Source of the DNA: Methylobacillus sp.
GTDB taxonomy: Bacteria > Pseudomonadota > Gammaproteobacteria > Burkholderiales > Burkholderiaceae_C
NCBI GenBank assembly: GCA_018607835.1
Contig: JABBAS010000001.1
Span: 2,197-66,196, forward strand
Length of the DNA stretch: 64,000 nucleotides
Reading direction: 5' to 3'
A program made the position numbers and the translations under genes. Every line of letters starts with the position of its first letter. Positions within the stretch are counted from its first letter, which is position 1. A model generated the notes under the pieces. It had not been told where the DNA came from, did not search any database, and saw nothing but the letters and a program-made list of their open reading frames with translations. Positions 11,405 through 22,512 of the stretch are shown here, in pieces.

Positions 11405-13714
11405 ATGACACAAAATAAATCCGCCAACGACAGCAAAAATGCCGAATTACGCCGCGCGGCACTCGACTACCACGAGTTCCCAACACCCGGAAAAATTGCG
11501 GTCGCGGCGACCAAGCAACTAACCAATCAGCGCGACTTGGCTTTGGCCTACTCACCCGGCGTAGCGGCGCCCTGCGAAGAGATTGTGGCGGACCCGGCCA
11601 ATGCGTTCCGCTACACCAGCCGAGGCAACCTGGTCGGTGTTATCACCAACGGCACCGCCGTTTTGGGGCTGGGCGACATTGGTCCTCTGGCGTCCAAGCC
11701 CGTGATGGAGGGCAAGGGTGTTTTATTTAAGAAGTTCGCAGGCATCGATGTTTTTGACATTGAGATCAATGAACGTGACCCCGCAAAGCTGGTCGAGATC
11801 ATTGCTGCGCTAGAGCCGACCTTTGGCGGCATTAACCTAGAGGACATCAAGGCGCCAGACTGCTTCTACGTCGAGCGCAAGTTACGCGAGCGTATGAAAA
11901 TCCCGGTTTTCCACGACGACCAGCATGGCACCGCGATTGTGGTGGGTGCGGCATTTTTGAATGGCCTGAAGGTCTTGGGTAAAGATATCAAGCAAGTCAA
12001 GCTGGTGACGTCTGGGGCTGGGGCTGCCGCGCTGGCCTGCCTCAACTTACTGGTAAAGCTTGGCCTACCGCGCGAGCACATTTGGGTGACCGACTTAGGG
12101 GGCTTGGTTTACGAAGGCCGCACCGAACTCATGGACGAAGACAAAGCCCAGTTCACCCAGAAAACAGACCTGCGCACGCTCTCGGACGTTATTCAGGGTG
12201 CCGACGTGTTTTTGGGCTTGTCTGCCGCGGGTGTGCTGAAGCCAGCAATGGTTGCCGGCATGAACGAGCGGCCTTTGATTTTCGCTTTGGCCAACCCAAC
12301 GCCGGAAATTCTGCCAGAAGAAGTCCGCACCGTCCGTGACGACGCCGTTATGGCAACGGGCCGCACGGACTACCCCAACCAGGTCAACAACGTTCTGTGC
12401 TTCCCCTACATCTTTCGGGGTGCTTTGGACGCGGGTGCGTCCACCATTACCGACGAAATGGAAGTCGCGGCGGTACACGCGATTGCGGAGCTTGCGCAGG
12501 CCGAGCAAAGCGAGGTCGTTGCGGCGGCCTACATCGGTGAGCAACTGACCTTTGGTCCCGAGTACCTGATTCCCAAGCCTTTCGATCCGCGGTTGATGAT
12601 TAAGATCGCACCGGCTGTGGCGCAAGCAGCAATGGACAGCGGCGTCGCCACGCGGCCGATTGCCGATATGGCGGCGTATATGGAGCGCCTGCAGAGTTTT
12701 GTATTTGCATCCGGCACCCTCATGAAGCCGATCTACGCGGCAGCTAAAGCCGCACAGATTAAGCGGGTGGCCTATGCTGAAGGCGAGGAAGAGCGCGTGT
12801 TACGCGCTTGCCAAGTGGTCTCCGACGAGGGGCTGGCCAGACCCACGCTCATTGGTCGGCCCGCCGTCATCGTCCAACGCATTCAGAAGTTCGGCCTGCG
12901 ACTGAAGGAGGGCGTGGACTATGACGTTGTCAACGTTGAGCAAGATGACCGGTATCACGCTTTTTGGCAGCAATACCACCGAAAAACAGCGCGGCATGGG
13001 GTTACCCAGCAACTGGCCAAAATTGAAATGCGCAGAAGGCTGACGCTGATCGGGTCTATGTTGTTAGAAAACGGCGATGTTGACGGCCTAATTTGTGGGA
13101 CATGGGGGAGCACACTCAATCACCTGGACTACATCGATCCGGTCATTGGTAAGCGCGATGGCGCGACCACCTACGCCTGCATGAACGGCCTGATGCTACC
13201 CGGCCGGCAAGTGTTCTTGGTGGACACACACGTGAACTATGACCCGTCCGCTGAAGCGCTCACCGAGATTACGTTAGCGGCCGCGGAAGAAATGCGGCGG
13301 TTCGGCATCACGCCCAAGGTAGCCTTGTTATCGCACTCCAACTTTGGCTCCTCCAATCAACCCAGCGCGGTCAAGATGCGGCAAACCCTGGCCTTGCTCA
13401 AGGAGCAAGCGCCTTGGCTGGAGGTCGATGGGGAGATGCACGGTGATGTGGCACTCGATGCCGCAGCCCGTGATAAGTTGATGCCTGACAGCCTGCTACG
13501 CGGCGAGGCTAATTTGCTGGTGCTTCCCAACATTGATGCCGCCAACATCGCCTACAACCTGCTCAAAACCACCTCTGGCGGCGGCATTGCCATCGGCCCT
13601 GTTCTGTTGGGTGCCCGTAAGCCCGTGCACATCCTGACCCCCAGCACGACCGTACGCCGCATCGTGAATATGACGGCACTCACCGTCGCTGATGCAAACG
13701 TACAACGGAATTAA
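11405..13714 (+). CDS. maeB: NADP-dependent malic enzyme with C-terminal phosphotransacetylase-like domain
   Basis: [36 protein letters not shown]-terminal PTA domain; start placed at Met47 of the track ORF. Confidence 0.92.
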   Translation: MTQNKSANDSKNAELRRAALDYHEFPTPGKIAVAATKQLTNQRDLALAYSPGVAAPCEEIVADPANAFRYTSRGNLVGVITNGTAVLGLGDIGPLASKPVMEGKGVLFKKFAGIDVFDIEINERDPAKLVEIIAALEPTFGGINLEDIKAPDCFYVERKLRERMKIPVFHDDQHGTAIVVGAAFLNGLKVLGKDIKQVKLVTSGAGAAALACLNLLVKLGLPREHIWVTDLGGLVYEGRTELMDEDKAQFTQKTDLRTLSDVIQGADVFLGLSAAGVLKPAMVAGMNERPLIFALANPTPEILPEEVRTVRDDAVMATGRTDYPNQVNNVLCFPYIFRGALDAGASTITDEMEVAAVHAIAELAQAEQSEVVAAAYIGEQLTFGPEYLIPKPFDPRLMIKIAPAVAQAAMDSGVATRPIADMAAYMERLQSFVFASGTLMKPIYAAAKAAQIKRVAYAEGEEERVLRACQVVSDEGLARPTLIGRPAVIVQRIQKFGLRLKEGVDYDVVNVEQDDRYHAFWQQYHRKTARHGVTQQLAKIEMRRRLTLIGSMLLENGDVDGLICGTWGSTLNHLDYIDPVIGKRDGATTYACMNGLMLPGRQVFLVDTHVNYDPSAEALTEITLAAAEEMRRFGITPKVALLSHSNFGSSNQPSAVKMRQTLALLKEQAPWLEVDGEMHGDVALDAAARDKLMPDSLLRGEANLLVLPNIDAANIAYNLLKTTSGGGIAIGPVLLGARKPVHILTPSTTVRRIVNMTALTVADANVQRN

Positions 13715-14037
13715 GCTCTTCGCCCCGGGTTTGCTTATTTTTTAGGCAACTTGGGGCCTGGGTTCCCGCCTGTCTGAGGCCGATAGCGCCTGTCTGTAGG
13801 AAACAAGCTTGCGTTTTTGGCGAGAATCAGGCAAACTCTCGCCTTACTTTCAGGGTTAACCCTTGATGATCAAAAGGTGGTCACATTTGCTGATTGCCTT
13901 TGGATCTTTTGTACCGAAAAAGTTTGCTAATTGTCGTTCCTGCTGGTCACGCACCACAGTGCGGCGCCCTTCAGGGTGTGGCGTACTTTTTCGCGATGGC
14001 CTAGCTTTAATTGTTTATTGAAAAGAAAGAAGCGGAG

Positions 14038-14586
14038 ATGGATACGCCACTTCGTACGGTTCGTACAAACATTGTTCAATCTATTCGCGCACACCGTGTG
14101 AGCGAGTTGCAGCGCGCTGCTGAGTTTTTGGGGCATCACTTCCTCTACGCTAACGTGGGCAAAGCCCAAGTGAAGCAGGACGTGCTCGACCTCATCAACG
14201 CGCAGTACACACTACCGGCTAGCAGCAACAAAAGCTTTGATACGCTGTACAGCGCTATCACAGACACCCTGCACAAGTCTGGGCCCCAGACTGGTTTCGT
14301 AGCGGTTTTGGAGCACATCCCATCGCACTCGAAATTTGACAAAGAAGCACGCGAGCAGTTGCTGGACATCTTCCGCGATGCGGCGGACTACTGGAATGAC
14401 CGCAAAGTGCCTTTCCGTTGCTTCTACTCGTTCGCAGTTGCACGCGCGGCGACGGGGGAAACGGTTGCCATTAATCTGGAAGGTGGTGAAGAGCCCATGC
14501 CCACCGATAAGTTGGTAGACGTTAGCCCAATGGCCTTGCGCATGAGCAGTCCATTTAACGCAGGCTACTGGTTAACAGCCGCCTAG
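14038..14586 (+). CDS. barstar-like (barnase inhibitor fold) protein, no adjacent RNase
   Basis: LPASSNKSFDTLYSAITDTL and EQLLDIFRDAADYW resemble barstar LPEYYGENLDALWDCLTG and ESVLQVFREAK; AGCGGAG precedes ATG at 14038. Confidence 0.6.
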   Translation: MDTPLRTVRTNIVQSIRAHRVSELQRAAEFLGHHFLYANVGKAQVKQDVLDLINAQYTLPASSNKSFDTLYSAITDTLHKSGPQTGFVAVLEHIPSHSKFDKEAREQLLDIFRDAADYWNDRKVPFRCFYSFAVARAATGETVAINLEGGEEPMPTDKLVDVSPMALRMSSPFNAGYWLTAA

Positions 14587-14610
14587 GTGCTCAGGCTTAG
14601 CCTAGCGTAG

Positions 14611-14640
14611 AAAAGCCAGCAAACACTGCTGGCTTTTTTT
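14611..14640. terminator. rho-independent terminator
   Basis: AAAAGCCAGCA AACAC TGCTGGCTTTTTTT. Confidence 0.88.
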
Positions 14641-14657
14641 GGCCTGTACCGCGCCAG

Positions 14658-15428
14658 TTATCGCGAGCCGTGCACGGCCTGATGCAGCGCCACATACTCA
14701 TCGACAGTAACCTCTTCTGCCCGGCGGCGGACATCAAACGGTCCCGTGTACCCTTTCGCCTCTAACCAGGCACCTAAGGTGTGACGCAATAGCTTACGGC
14801 GCTGGCTAAAAGCGATCTGCACCATTTCAGAAAAAGCGCCCACATCAACCACAGGCGGCTGGGCCTTTGGCACCATGCGCACCATCGCACTATCAACCCG
14901 CGGGGGAGGATCGAAGCTTTGCGGTGGGACATGCAAAAAATTAACCATCTCATAACGCCACTGCAGCATCACAGATAGTCGGCCATATGCCGCCGAACGG
15001 GGTGACGCAACCATGCGGTCAATCACCTCTTTTTGCAGCATAAAGTGCTGGTCTTTGATCACGTCAACAAAACCCAGAAGGTGAAACAAGATGGGCGTTG
15101 AAATGTTGTACGGCAAGTTCCCCACGACACGCAAAGGGCGGTCCGGTGCTGTCTGTGCAATGCCCAGAAAGTCCACCCGCAACACGTCTTGGTCAATCAC
15201 GGTTAACTGCGGGTTGGCTTGCAAGCGCGTCACCAAGTCCCGGTCTAATTCGACGACGGTTAGATGCTTGAGTTGGCGCAACAGGGGCACGGTCAAGGCA
15301 CCCAAGCCGGGGCCGATCTCGACCATGTGGTCGTCAACGGACGGGCTGATGCCGTCGACAATCCCCTCAATGATGCCGCCATCGGTTAAGAAGTGTTGTC
15401 CGAAGCGCTTGCGTGCAACGTGCCTCAT
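14658..15428 (-). CDS. rsmA: 16S rRNA (adenine1518/1519-N6)-dimethyltransferase
   Basis: [32 protein letters not shown] motifs; start at internal Met. Confidence 0.93.
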   Translation of the reverse strand: MRHVARKRFGQHFLTDGGIIEGIVDGISPSVDDHMVEIGPGLGALTVPLLRQLKHLTVVELDRDLVTRLQANPQLTVIDQDVLRVDFLGIAQTAPDRPLRVVGNLPYNISTPILFHLLGFVDVIKDQHFMLQKEVIDRMVASPRSAAYGRLSVMLQWRYEMVNFLHVPPQSFDPPPRVDSAMVRMVPKAQPPVVDVGAFSEMVQIAFSQRRKLLRHTLGAWLEAKGYTGPFDVRRRAEEVTVDEYVALHQAVHGSR

Positions 15429-15480
15429 TCTTGGCAGCCCGTCAGCATGCAGCGGGCGAACACCGCTTTGTACCCAGCCC

Positions 15481-16851
15481 TCACTCGCGCCACTCGCGAA
15501 TGTCCACGTAGGCCCTGGCACGGGCCTCCGCAGTCCATTTCGCGAATGCCTCATCGGCCGCCTTTTGACGCAAGAGGTTGCTGACAGCCTCGTTTTGAGC
15601 CTCTTCGCTCAGCGGCACACGCCGCCTATCCAATACCTCAATCAGGTGCACACCGAAACGCGACACCACGGGCTCACTCACCTCGCTTACGGCGAGGCGG
15701 TTCATGGGGCCCTCAAACTCAGGCACAAAAGCGCCCGCATCCACCCAGCCCAAATCACCGCCGCCTGCGGCGGAACCATCTTGGCTATACGCCTTTGCCA
15801 GGGCGGCGAAATCGCGCTTGCCCGCTAGCAACTCCGCACGAACATCACGCAACGTTTGAACGGCTTGCTGCTCAGACAACTGCGGCCCTGTTTGCAACAA
15901 AATGTGGCGGGCCCGTGTCTGGCTGGCCGTCATCTGGGCCTTTGCAAGCGGACGGCCCAACACCTTCAACAAATGCACGCCAGCACCACTGGTCACGGGC
16001 GCACTGACCGCCCCAACCGCCAGCGCCGCCGTGGCGTCGGCAAACAGCGCGGGATAATCAGCGACGTTGCGAACACCCATGTCACCGCCGTTGACACCCT
16101 CAGGCGCCTTCGAGAACGTCACCGCCAACGCGGCAAATGACTCGCCTTTGTTCAGCGCCTCACGCACACGGTCCACGCTGGCCATCACGGCGTCTTTCTC
16201 TGCTGCGGTCGCATCCTCGCGGATAGGGAAAAATATCTGCGCCAACTGCAACTGCGGTGGAGGCGCTGCACCATCTGGCGCCGCTTGCGCTTCCAAGAAG
16301 GCGTCAATGTCGGCTTGACTGCTGCGACTGTCTGCGCTCACAAAACGCTCACGCATGCGCTGCACCGCTAACTGGTCACTGAGTTGTTGACGGAATGACA
16401 GCACCGACAAGCCATCTTTCGCGACCGCCGCGCGCAAGGACGCCACGCTCATTTTGTTGTTGCCGGCAACCACCCTTTCCGCGTTGTCAATCTCCTCCTC
16501 GGAGACCACAATGCCTTCTTGACGCGCAGCCTGGACCTGTGCGCGCTGGTCAATCAACTGCTCGAGCACCTGTTTACGCAGGGCGGGGGACTCGGCCACA
16601 CGGTTTTCGCGGGCGACAGCCGCGGTTCGCTGTAACAACTCAAACCAAGTGATGGGCGCGTCATTCACCACGGCCACAATGCGATCGGACAACGCGGGGC
16701 CGACCTCTGCGCCGGGCTTGGCTGGCGCTGCCGCCAGCGCAGCTGTCGACAAACAGCAAAGCATCCAAAGCGAGGCTGAGCCCAACCGCATGCGCGCGAC
16801 CAAGCCGCGCGATTCGTCGTGACATTTCAAAGACATAAGCTCAGGGATCAA
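15481..16851 (-). CDS. surA: periplasmic chaperone/peptidyl-prolyl isomerase SurA
   Basis: SurA N-domain ([15 protein letters not shown]) and two parvulin domains (ARHILLQ, GDLGWV); directly after lptD. Exact start uncertain. Confidence 0.9.
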   Translation of the reverse strand: MIPELMSLKCHDESRGLVARMRLGSASLWMLCCLSTAALAAAPAKPGAEVGPALSDRIVAVVNDAPITWFELLQRTAAVARENRVAESPALRKQVLEQLIDQRAQVQAARQEGIVVSEEEIDNAERVVAGNNKMSVASLRAAVAKDGLSVLSFRQQLSDQLAVQRMRERFVSADSRSSQADIDAFLEAQAAPDGAAPPPQLQLAQIFFPIREDATAAEKDAVMASVDRVREALNKGESFAALAVTFSKAPEGVNGGDMGVRNVADYPALFADATAALAVGAVSAPVTSGAGVHLLKVLGRPLAKAQMTASQTRARHILLQTGPQLSEQQAVQTLRDVRAELLAGKRDFAALAKAYSQDGSAAGGGDLGWVDAGAFVPEFEGPMNRLAVSEVSEPVVSRFGVHLIEVLDRRRVPLSEEAQNEAVSNLLRQKAADEAFAKWTAEARARAYVDIREWRE

Positions 16852-19244
16852 TCGTAGTTCTGGAATCGACTGGGTGGATTCACTTCTTGCCGCAAATACT
16901 GATAACGAGGAATATTGTTACTCAGCGTTTCCAACGGGTTTGCACCCACACGCGAGAAGCCAACAAATTCCAACTGGAAGAGGATTCGGTCATTAGCCTC
17001 TGACGCAGAGGTTTGTGTGCGCTCCAAGACAACGCGTCCCAACCAACACCCTGCGTCGTACTCTAAACCCGTCACCATGTCCGCGATGCGCCCGTCCGTT
17101 TGGCTGTAGTTCACACGACCAACGCTATACCAGCGCGGGGCGCCTAAGCCGCGACCTTGCCCCAGATCGCTCCCGGCGTCGCCCCACAGGTCATTCAATG
17201 GCCACTGCCATGACACGTCCCACAACTCGCTAACATCACGCTGCAGGCGGTAAGCAAGGCTGACCGTGCGGTAACTCCCTGGGTGATAGGTCGCACGCGC
17301 CGTTACCCGGGTATACCGGTTGGTATCTTGATCAAGTTGCGCAACGCCATCCAAGCGCCACCTGTCGGACGGGTTGTATGCGCCGCCTAGCAGCACGTCG
17401 CTTAAGCGCTCCGTTTGCACGGCCGCGCCATCGGCAATGCCTTGGAACTGATCACGCAAGCGCAGCCGTTGTGCAGCCGTCACATTGAAGACCTCGCGCC
17501 CATTTTCGTTGAACCACCGTGAGGTCAGGCCCATGGTCACGTTGCGGCCATCCGCAATGCGGTCGTTGCCAGAAAAAGCATACGGGGAGTAAATGCTGGA
17601 CAAATTGAAGTCCGTCTCACCCGAGTCGTAGTTGGGCAGTCCATCTTGTTTGCGGTAAGGCGTCTGCGCGAATAGAAAACGCGGCTCCAAGGTTTGTTTG
17701 CTCAAACCGCGATCCGCCTCAAACACCACGCCGCCATCCAAACTAAGTGTCGGAACGGTGACTGACGCTCGGCGCCGACCCGACCAGTCCCCCGAGGTCA
17801 AAGCCGTGTCCAAGTCATAGTGGCGGCTGTGTACGCGCAAGGCAGGTTGCAGGTAACCACCCAATGTCTCAAAGCGGTGTGAGGTATTTGCCACCACCAC
17901 CGTCCGCGTCCCGTCTAGGGTATTGATGTCTGGCCTGTCGAACTCGGTAAGCTCGGTTTCAACCGACCAGTCCAGACCCGCCAATTGACCTTTGTTTCCG
18001 TGTGAGCCCACACGGTACGCAAGTTGATAGCGATCGTACGGCGGCGTAATCGCGTCGGTGTCCGACGTTTGCAAGGTCTCCCACTTATACACGCCGGCAC
18101 TGGCGCTCCACAGATTCTCGCCCGTGGTCAACGCAACGTCATTCGCGAGTAAGCGCTCAGTCAAAGAGGTGGTGGTGCGGGGGAAGTCACGCCAATAGTC
18201 ACCGTCACTGACTTGGTTTATGTTGGTCCGCAGTGTGAGCGGCAACCCGGACGCCTTCAGGCCTTGCTGATGCTGCCAAGCCCAGCCCCAGCGGTCTTGG
18301 TCGCGCAAGCTGTCGTTGGGCATGTAGGCGGCGCGCAGCCGACCGCTGTACGCGGTGCCGAGGTAACGGTATTCACCCGCCAGATCGACGCCCCGCTTGC
18401 TCATCAGCGTGGGGTAGAGGGTCGCGTCATGGTTGGGCGCAATGTTCAGATAGTAGGGAACCGTTAGCTCCAAGCCGCTGTTGTTATCGATGTTAACGGT
18501 GGGTGGCAAGAAGCCCGATTTGCGTGCATCTGATAACGGGAAACTAATCCACGGTGAGCCAATTAGGGGCACGCCCTTGAATCGCAACACCGCGTTTTTC
18601 GCCGTTCCCGTGTCTTCGTTTTGGTCAAAGGTGATGCTGGAGGCCGTCACCACCCAATCGGGCAACCACGTGCCCGCACTGGGCCGGGGGCAGGTGGAGT
18701 AAACGACGTCTTTGGCCTCGGTTAGGTCGGGGCCTTTGAACTCAATCAGGCTGGCGCGACCATGGCCTTGGCCCGCACCGTTCAAGCTGTTGATTTCAAA
18801 ATCTGGCGACGTGAAATAGCCTTCGGTGGTACCGATATTGATCTCCGCTTTCGGACCGGTGAACCGGTTGCCTTGCTGGTTAACGCGCACATTTCCCTCG
18901 ATTAACACGTTATCTGTTACGAGGTTGTGCTCGATCTTGTCGGCTTGAATCACGACACCGCGTCGACGCAATTGCGCATCACCCGTGATGATGGTTGACA
19001 CATCGGCCTCCCCGCCCACTTGCTGGCCGGAGACAAATGTCGGGGTGGGGTCTTGGGCACCACGCACCTGCTCAACCAGCGCATCGGATGGCTCCAATTC
19101 CAGCACCAGCCCGTCGCTCGCTTGCGCAGGCACGTGCAGCGCCATCAAAGCGAGGCCGGCGGGCAACAGTGGCCGCCATGCGCAGATGGCTTTAAAAATC
19201 TGAGTGCGCGAAAAGGTAGGCAAGGCCATCGAGGCAACAATCAA
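16848..19244 (-). CDS. lptD: LPS-assembly protein LptD
   Basis: LptA-like domain (ADKIEHNLVTDNVLIEGNVRV) followed by a long beta-barrel; syntenic with surA and rsmA. Confidence 0.9.
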   Translation of the reverse strand: MIVASMALPTFSRTQIFKAICAWRPLLPAGLALMALHVPAQASDGLVLELEPSDALVEQVRGAQDPTPTFVSGQQVGGEADVSTIITGDAQLRRRGVVIQADKIEHNLVTDNVLIEGNVRVNQQGNRFTGPKAEINIGTTEGYFTSPDFEINSLNGAGQGHGRASLIEFKGPDLTEAKDVVYSTCPRPSAGTWLPDWVVTASSITFDQNEDTGTAKNAVLRFKGVPLIGSPWISFPLSDARKSGFLPPTVNIDNNSGLELTVPYYLNIAPNHDATLYPTLMSKRGVDLAGEYRYLGTAYSGRLRAAYMPNDSLRDQDRWGWAWQHQQGLKASGLPLTLRTNINQVSDGDYWRDFPRTTTSLTERLLANDVALTTGENLWSASAGVYKWETLQTSDTDAITPPYDRYQLAYRVGSHGNKGQLAGLDWSVETELTEFDRPDINTLDGTRTVVVANTSHRFETLGGYLQPALRVHSRHYDLDTALTSGDWSGRRRASVTVPTLSLDGGVVFEADRGLSKQTLEPRFLFAQTPYRKQDGLPNYDSGETDFNLSSIYSPYAFSGNDRIADGRNVTMGLTSRWFNENGREVFNVTAAQRLRLRDQFQGIADGAAVQTERLSDVLLGGAYNPSDRWRLDGVAQLDQDTNRYTRVTARATYHPGSYRTVSLAYRLQRDVSELWDVSWQWPLNDLWGDAGSDLGQGRGLGAPRWYSVGRVNYSQTDGRIADMVTGLEYDAGCWLGRVVLERTQTSASEANDRILFQLEFVGFSRVGANPLETLSNNIPRYQYLRQEVNPPSRFQNYD

Positions 19245-19394
19245 GTCAAAAGCTAAATAAAATTCGGTCGATTTTGGCCGAAATGCCTTGTGAGGGCACG
19301 CTGCGTAAGGCGCGCATCTGTGCGCCGCCCCTTACAATTACGTCAACATTATCCTACGGACCGGGCCGACCCTGAGTCGTCCAACCAACAACCT

Positions 19395-20480
19395 ATGGTA
19401 AACGCCCCTTTTCCCGCAATAAGTTGGCCCTCTGAACCACGCAAGCAGGCATTTGACCAGTGGTTCTCGTCCGTCTGCAACACCCACCAAATTGACGCGA
19501 GTAGCCTGCAGGTGGCTTCCGCAGATGCCAGTTTCCGCCGTTATTTTCGGGCACACCGGTTGGGGCAGGCGGCGCATACGGTCATCGTTATGGACAGCCC
19601 CCCGCAAAGCGAAAACGCCGCACCCTTTGTGCAGGTCGCCGAGCTACTTGCCAAAGCCCAGTTGCCCGCACCGGACATATTGGCGTGGGACGAGGCCCAC
19701 GGCTTCCTCTTGCTGAGCGACTTGGGACAGCACACACTCTTAGACGTTCTCAGCACACCTAACGCCAATGCCGCTATTCCAGGAGCACCTTTTGCCGAGC
19801 CCCGAGTTGCACGCGTTTTCATGGAGGAGGCGATTGACCTATTGGTGCGCTGGCAACTCGCTAGCGAGCCTGGGGTACTCCCCCCCTACGATGCGCCGCT
19901 ACTCCGACGTGAGTTGATGCTTTTCCCTGAGTGGTATGTCGCGCAACACAAAGGCTACGCCCTGAGTGAGACCCAAGCGCAGGTGCTACACACCAGCTTT
20001 GAGCGCCTGATCGCGCACAACCTCGATGCCCCACAGGTCTATGTGCACCGTGACTACATGCCCAGAAACCTGCTTGTCGGGCCCGATGGCCGCTTGGGCA
20101 TTGTTGACTTCCAGGACGCCGTCATGGGTCCCGTTACCTACGACATTGCCAGCCTAATGCGAGACGCTTTTTGGACCTGGGACGATGACTTCGTTATTGA
20201 CATCACCATCCGCTACTGGGAGCGTGCGCGCGTTGCCGGCTTGCTGAACCACGGTGATTGGGCCAATGACTTTGGTTCATTTTTCAAAGCGGTGGAGTGG
20301 ATGGGGTTACAACGGCATCTCAAGATTCTGGGTATTTTTGCGCGCCTCAGTCTCCGCGACGGAAAACCCAAATACCTCGCGGACACGCCCCGCTTCATTC
20401 AGTACGCCCGTGCGACGGCGGGGCGCTACATAGAGCTGAAGCCCCTGCTGCGCTTGTTAGATGCGATAGAGGGCGAGTAA
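19395..20480 (+). CDS. amgK: N-acetylmuramate/N-acetylglucosamine kinase-type phosphotransferase (AmgK-like)
   Basis: VHRDYMPRNLLV and GIVDFQDAVMGPVTYDIASLMRDAF kinase motifs; divergent from lptD. Confidence 0.8.
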   Translation: MVNAPFPAISWPSEPRKQAFDQWFSSVCNTHQIDASSLQVASADASFRRYFRAHRLGQAAHTVIVMDSPPQSENAAPFVQVAELLAKAQLPAPDILAWDEAHGFLLLSDLGQHTLLDVLSTPNANAAIPGAPFAEPRVARVFMEEAIDLLVRWQLASEPGVLPPYDAPLLRRELMLFPEWYVAQHKGYALSETQAQVLHTSFERLIAHNLDAPQVYVHRDYMPRNLLVGPDGRLGIVDFQDAVMGPVTYDIASLMRDAFWTWDDDFVIDITIRYWERARVAGLLNHGDWANDFGSFFKAVEWMGLQRHLKILGIFARLSLRDGKPKYLADTPRFIQYARATAGRYIELKPLLRLLDAIEGE

Positions 20481-21212
20481 GTGCCGCGTATTTATTGCCC
20501 CGACCCGTTGTTGACACACACCGCACTTGGCCTACCGCGCGAGGCAAGTCGTCACATACAGGTCCTGCGTATGCAACCGGGTATGGCGGTCACCCTATTT
20601 GATGGACGCGGTGGTGAGTTCGAGGCCACGATTACAGCCATGGGTAGGCAAGCGGTCGACGTGCTTGTCGGCACCCACCAGCCCCACGAGCGTGAAGCCG
20701 CTCACGCGGTGCATCTGGCCGTGTGCATGCCCGCCAATGAGCGCATGGACTGGTTGGTTGAAAAAGCCACCGAGCTGGGCGTCCAACGCATCACCCCACT
20801 CATGGCACAGCGCAACGTCGTGCGTCTACAAGGCGAGCGGGCCCAAAAGAAACAAGCGCATTGGCGGGCGGTCGCTATCGCGGCGTGTGAGCAATGCGGG
20901 CGCAACCAAGTGCCCGTTGTCGACGCGCCAGTCACGCTAGCGCAGTGGCTACGCGATCAGGCGCTGCCCACAACAGGCGACGTGGATGCACACCGTGTTG
21001 TTCTATCCCTCACAGACACGCAGACGGCCGGTAGTGTGACGCCGGCGTCCGGTGCCACGCGCGCGCTAATCGGGCCTGAAGGCGGTCTGACGCCAGAGGA
21101 AGAAGCCAGCGCCCAGCAACAAGGCTTTGCCCGGGTCCAGCTCGGTCCGCGCGTCTTGCGCACCGAAACCGCTGCGTTGGCGGCACTGATGCATTTCGGT
21201 CACCTCGGCTGA
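20481..21212 (+). CDS. rsmE: 16S rRNA (uracil1498-N3)-methyltransferase
   Basis: HIQVLRMQPG, EKATELGVQRITPL, ALIGPEGGLTPEE, LGPRVLRTETA motifs; GTG start. Confidence 0.92.
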   Translation: MPRIYCPDPLLTHTALGLPREASRHIQVLRMQPGMAVTLFDGRGGEFEATITAMGRQAVDVLVGTHQPHEREAAHAVHLAVCMPANERMDWLVEKATELGVQRITPLMAQRNVVRLQGERAQKKQAHWRAVAIAACEQCGRNQVPVVDAPVTLAQWLRDQALPTTGDVDAHRVVLSLTDTQTAGSVTPASGATRALIGPEGGLTPEEEASAQQQGFARVQLGPRVLRTETAALAALMHFGHLG

Positions 21213-21258
21213 AAGCGTGCGCCAAGTTAAGCCCCCACACATGGGATGGTGACGGTAG

Positions 21259-21280
21259 AATATTAGCTATCACTAATATT
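21259..21280. promoter_or_regulatory. perfect inverted repeat upstream of MFS gene (candidate operator)
   Basis: AATATTAG CTATCA CTAATATT. Confidence 0.5.
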
Positions 21281-21312
21281 TTGGCGGCTGCGAGGCATGC
21301 GCGTGGACATAT

Positions 21313-22491
21313 ATGAACCGTAATCTCTGGTTGCTCGCACTAGCTCAGGGCCTCTTTCTCACCAACAACGTGGTGTTTATTGGCATCAACGGCTTGGTTG
21401 GTTTGGCCCTTGCACCCGTTGGCTGGATGGCCACATTGCCGATTACCGGCTACGTGGTGGGCAGTGCCTTGTCTACCGGCTTGGTGGCGAAGTCGCAGCA
21501 GCGTTGGGGCCGACGCGTCTCGTTCCAACTGGGCTTACTTGCCGCAATCGCCTCGGCCTTACTTTGTGCCCTTGCCACCGTATGGCAGACGTTCTACTTG
21601 CTGATTGCGGCAACGATGCTGGCGGGTTACTACAGCGCCAACGCCCAGCTTTATCGATTTGCTGCGGCCGAGCTGGCTGGCAGCATGGCCAAAGAAAAAG
21701 CCATTTCACTGGTCTTAGCTGGTGGCTTAGCGGGGGCGATCGTCGGGCCTAATATGGCCGCCTACACCCGCGACTTAACCAGCACCCCTTTTACGGGAGC
21801 CTACATTGCCTTGGCGGTTGCCGGCGTGCTGTCGCTCTTTGTAGTCGGTAAAATTCGCTTCCCTGAAGTCCCCAAGCGCGGCCCCAATGACGCCGTCGGG
21901 CGACCCTTGCGTGTGATCATGCGTCAACCCGTCTTTATCATCGCCGTCGGCGGTGCGGCACTCGGCTACGGCGTGATGAATCTGCTCATGGCCGCCACGC
22001 CTTTGGCCATGCAAGTCTGCGGTATGAGCTTTGACAACACGGCAGTGGTGCTGGAATGGCATGTCATCGGGATGTTTGCGCCTGGCTTTTTCACCGGTCA
22101 CTTGATACAGCGTTTTGGCGTGTTGCGCATCATGGGCGTGGGCGTCTTACTCAACCTAGCCTGTATCGCGATTGCACTGACTGGTGAAGACCTCACGCAT
22201 TTCACCATCGCTCTGTTTGTGCTGGGTATCGGCTGGAACTTTTTGTTCACGGGTGGCACCGCGTTGGCGCTAGAAACCTATAGACCCGAGGAGAAGGACA
22301 AGGCGCAAGGCGCTATTAATTTCGTCACGTTTGTGTGTATGGCCGTCAGCTCTTTTGCCTCCGGTGCGGTGATCTCTACCCAAGGCTGGGCTTGGCTCAA
22401 CGTGGGCGCCATACTCCCCGTTGCATTAACGGGAATGGGTCTGTGGTGGCTAGCCCTGCAACACCGCGCGCCACCTGCGCCGTCGGCTTAA
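21313..22491 (+). CDS. MFS transporter
   Basis: Multiple TM segments, 392 aa, MFS-like loop segments (GLVAKSQQRWGRR). Confidence 0.8.
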   Translation: MNRNLWLLALAQGLFLTNNVVFIGINGLVGLALAPVGWMATLPITGYVVGSALSTGLVAKSQQRWGRRVSFQLGLLAAIASALLCALATVWQTFYLLIAATMLAGYYSANAQLYRFAAAELAGSMAKEKAISLVLAGGLAGAIVGPNMAAYTRDLTSTPFTGAYIALAVAGVLSLFVVGKIRFPEVPKRGPNDAVGRPLRVIMRQPVFIIAVGGAALGYGVMNLLMAATPLAMQVCGMSFDNTAVVLEWHVIGMFAPGFFTGHLIQRFGVLRIMGVGVLLNLACIAIALTGEDLTHFTIALFVLGIGWNFLFTGGTALALETYRPEEKDKAQGAINFVTFVCMAVSSFASGAVISTQGWAWLNVGAILPVALTGMGLWWLALQHRAPPAPSA

Positions 22492-22512
22492 CGCTTGCGC
22501 GGGTGCGGCGCT

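Noticed and set aside
13715-13860. Possible 6S RNA in the gap after maeB
   Set aside because: Short GAGGCCGATA-like resemblance only; I cannot fold or align it, and no 6S neighbour gene is present. Kept only as a structured-gap observation.
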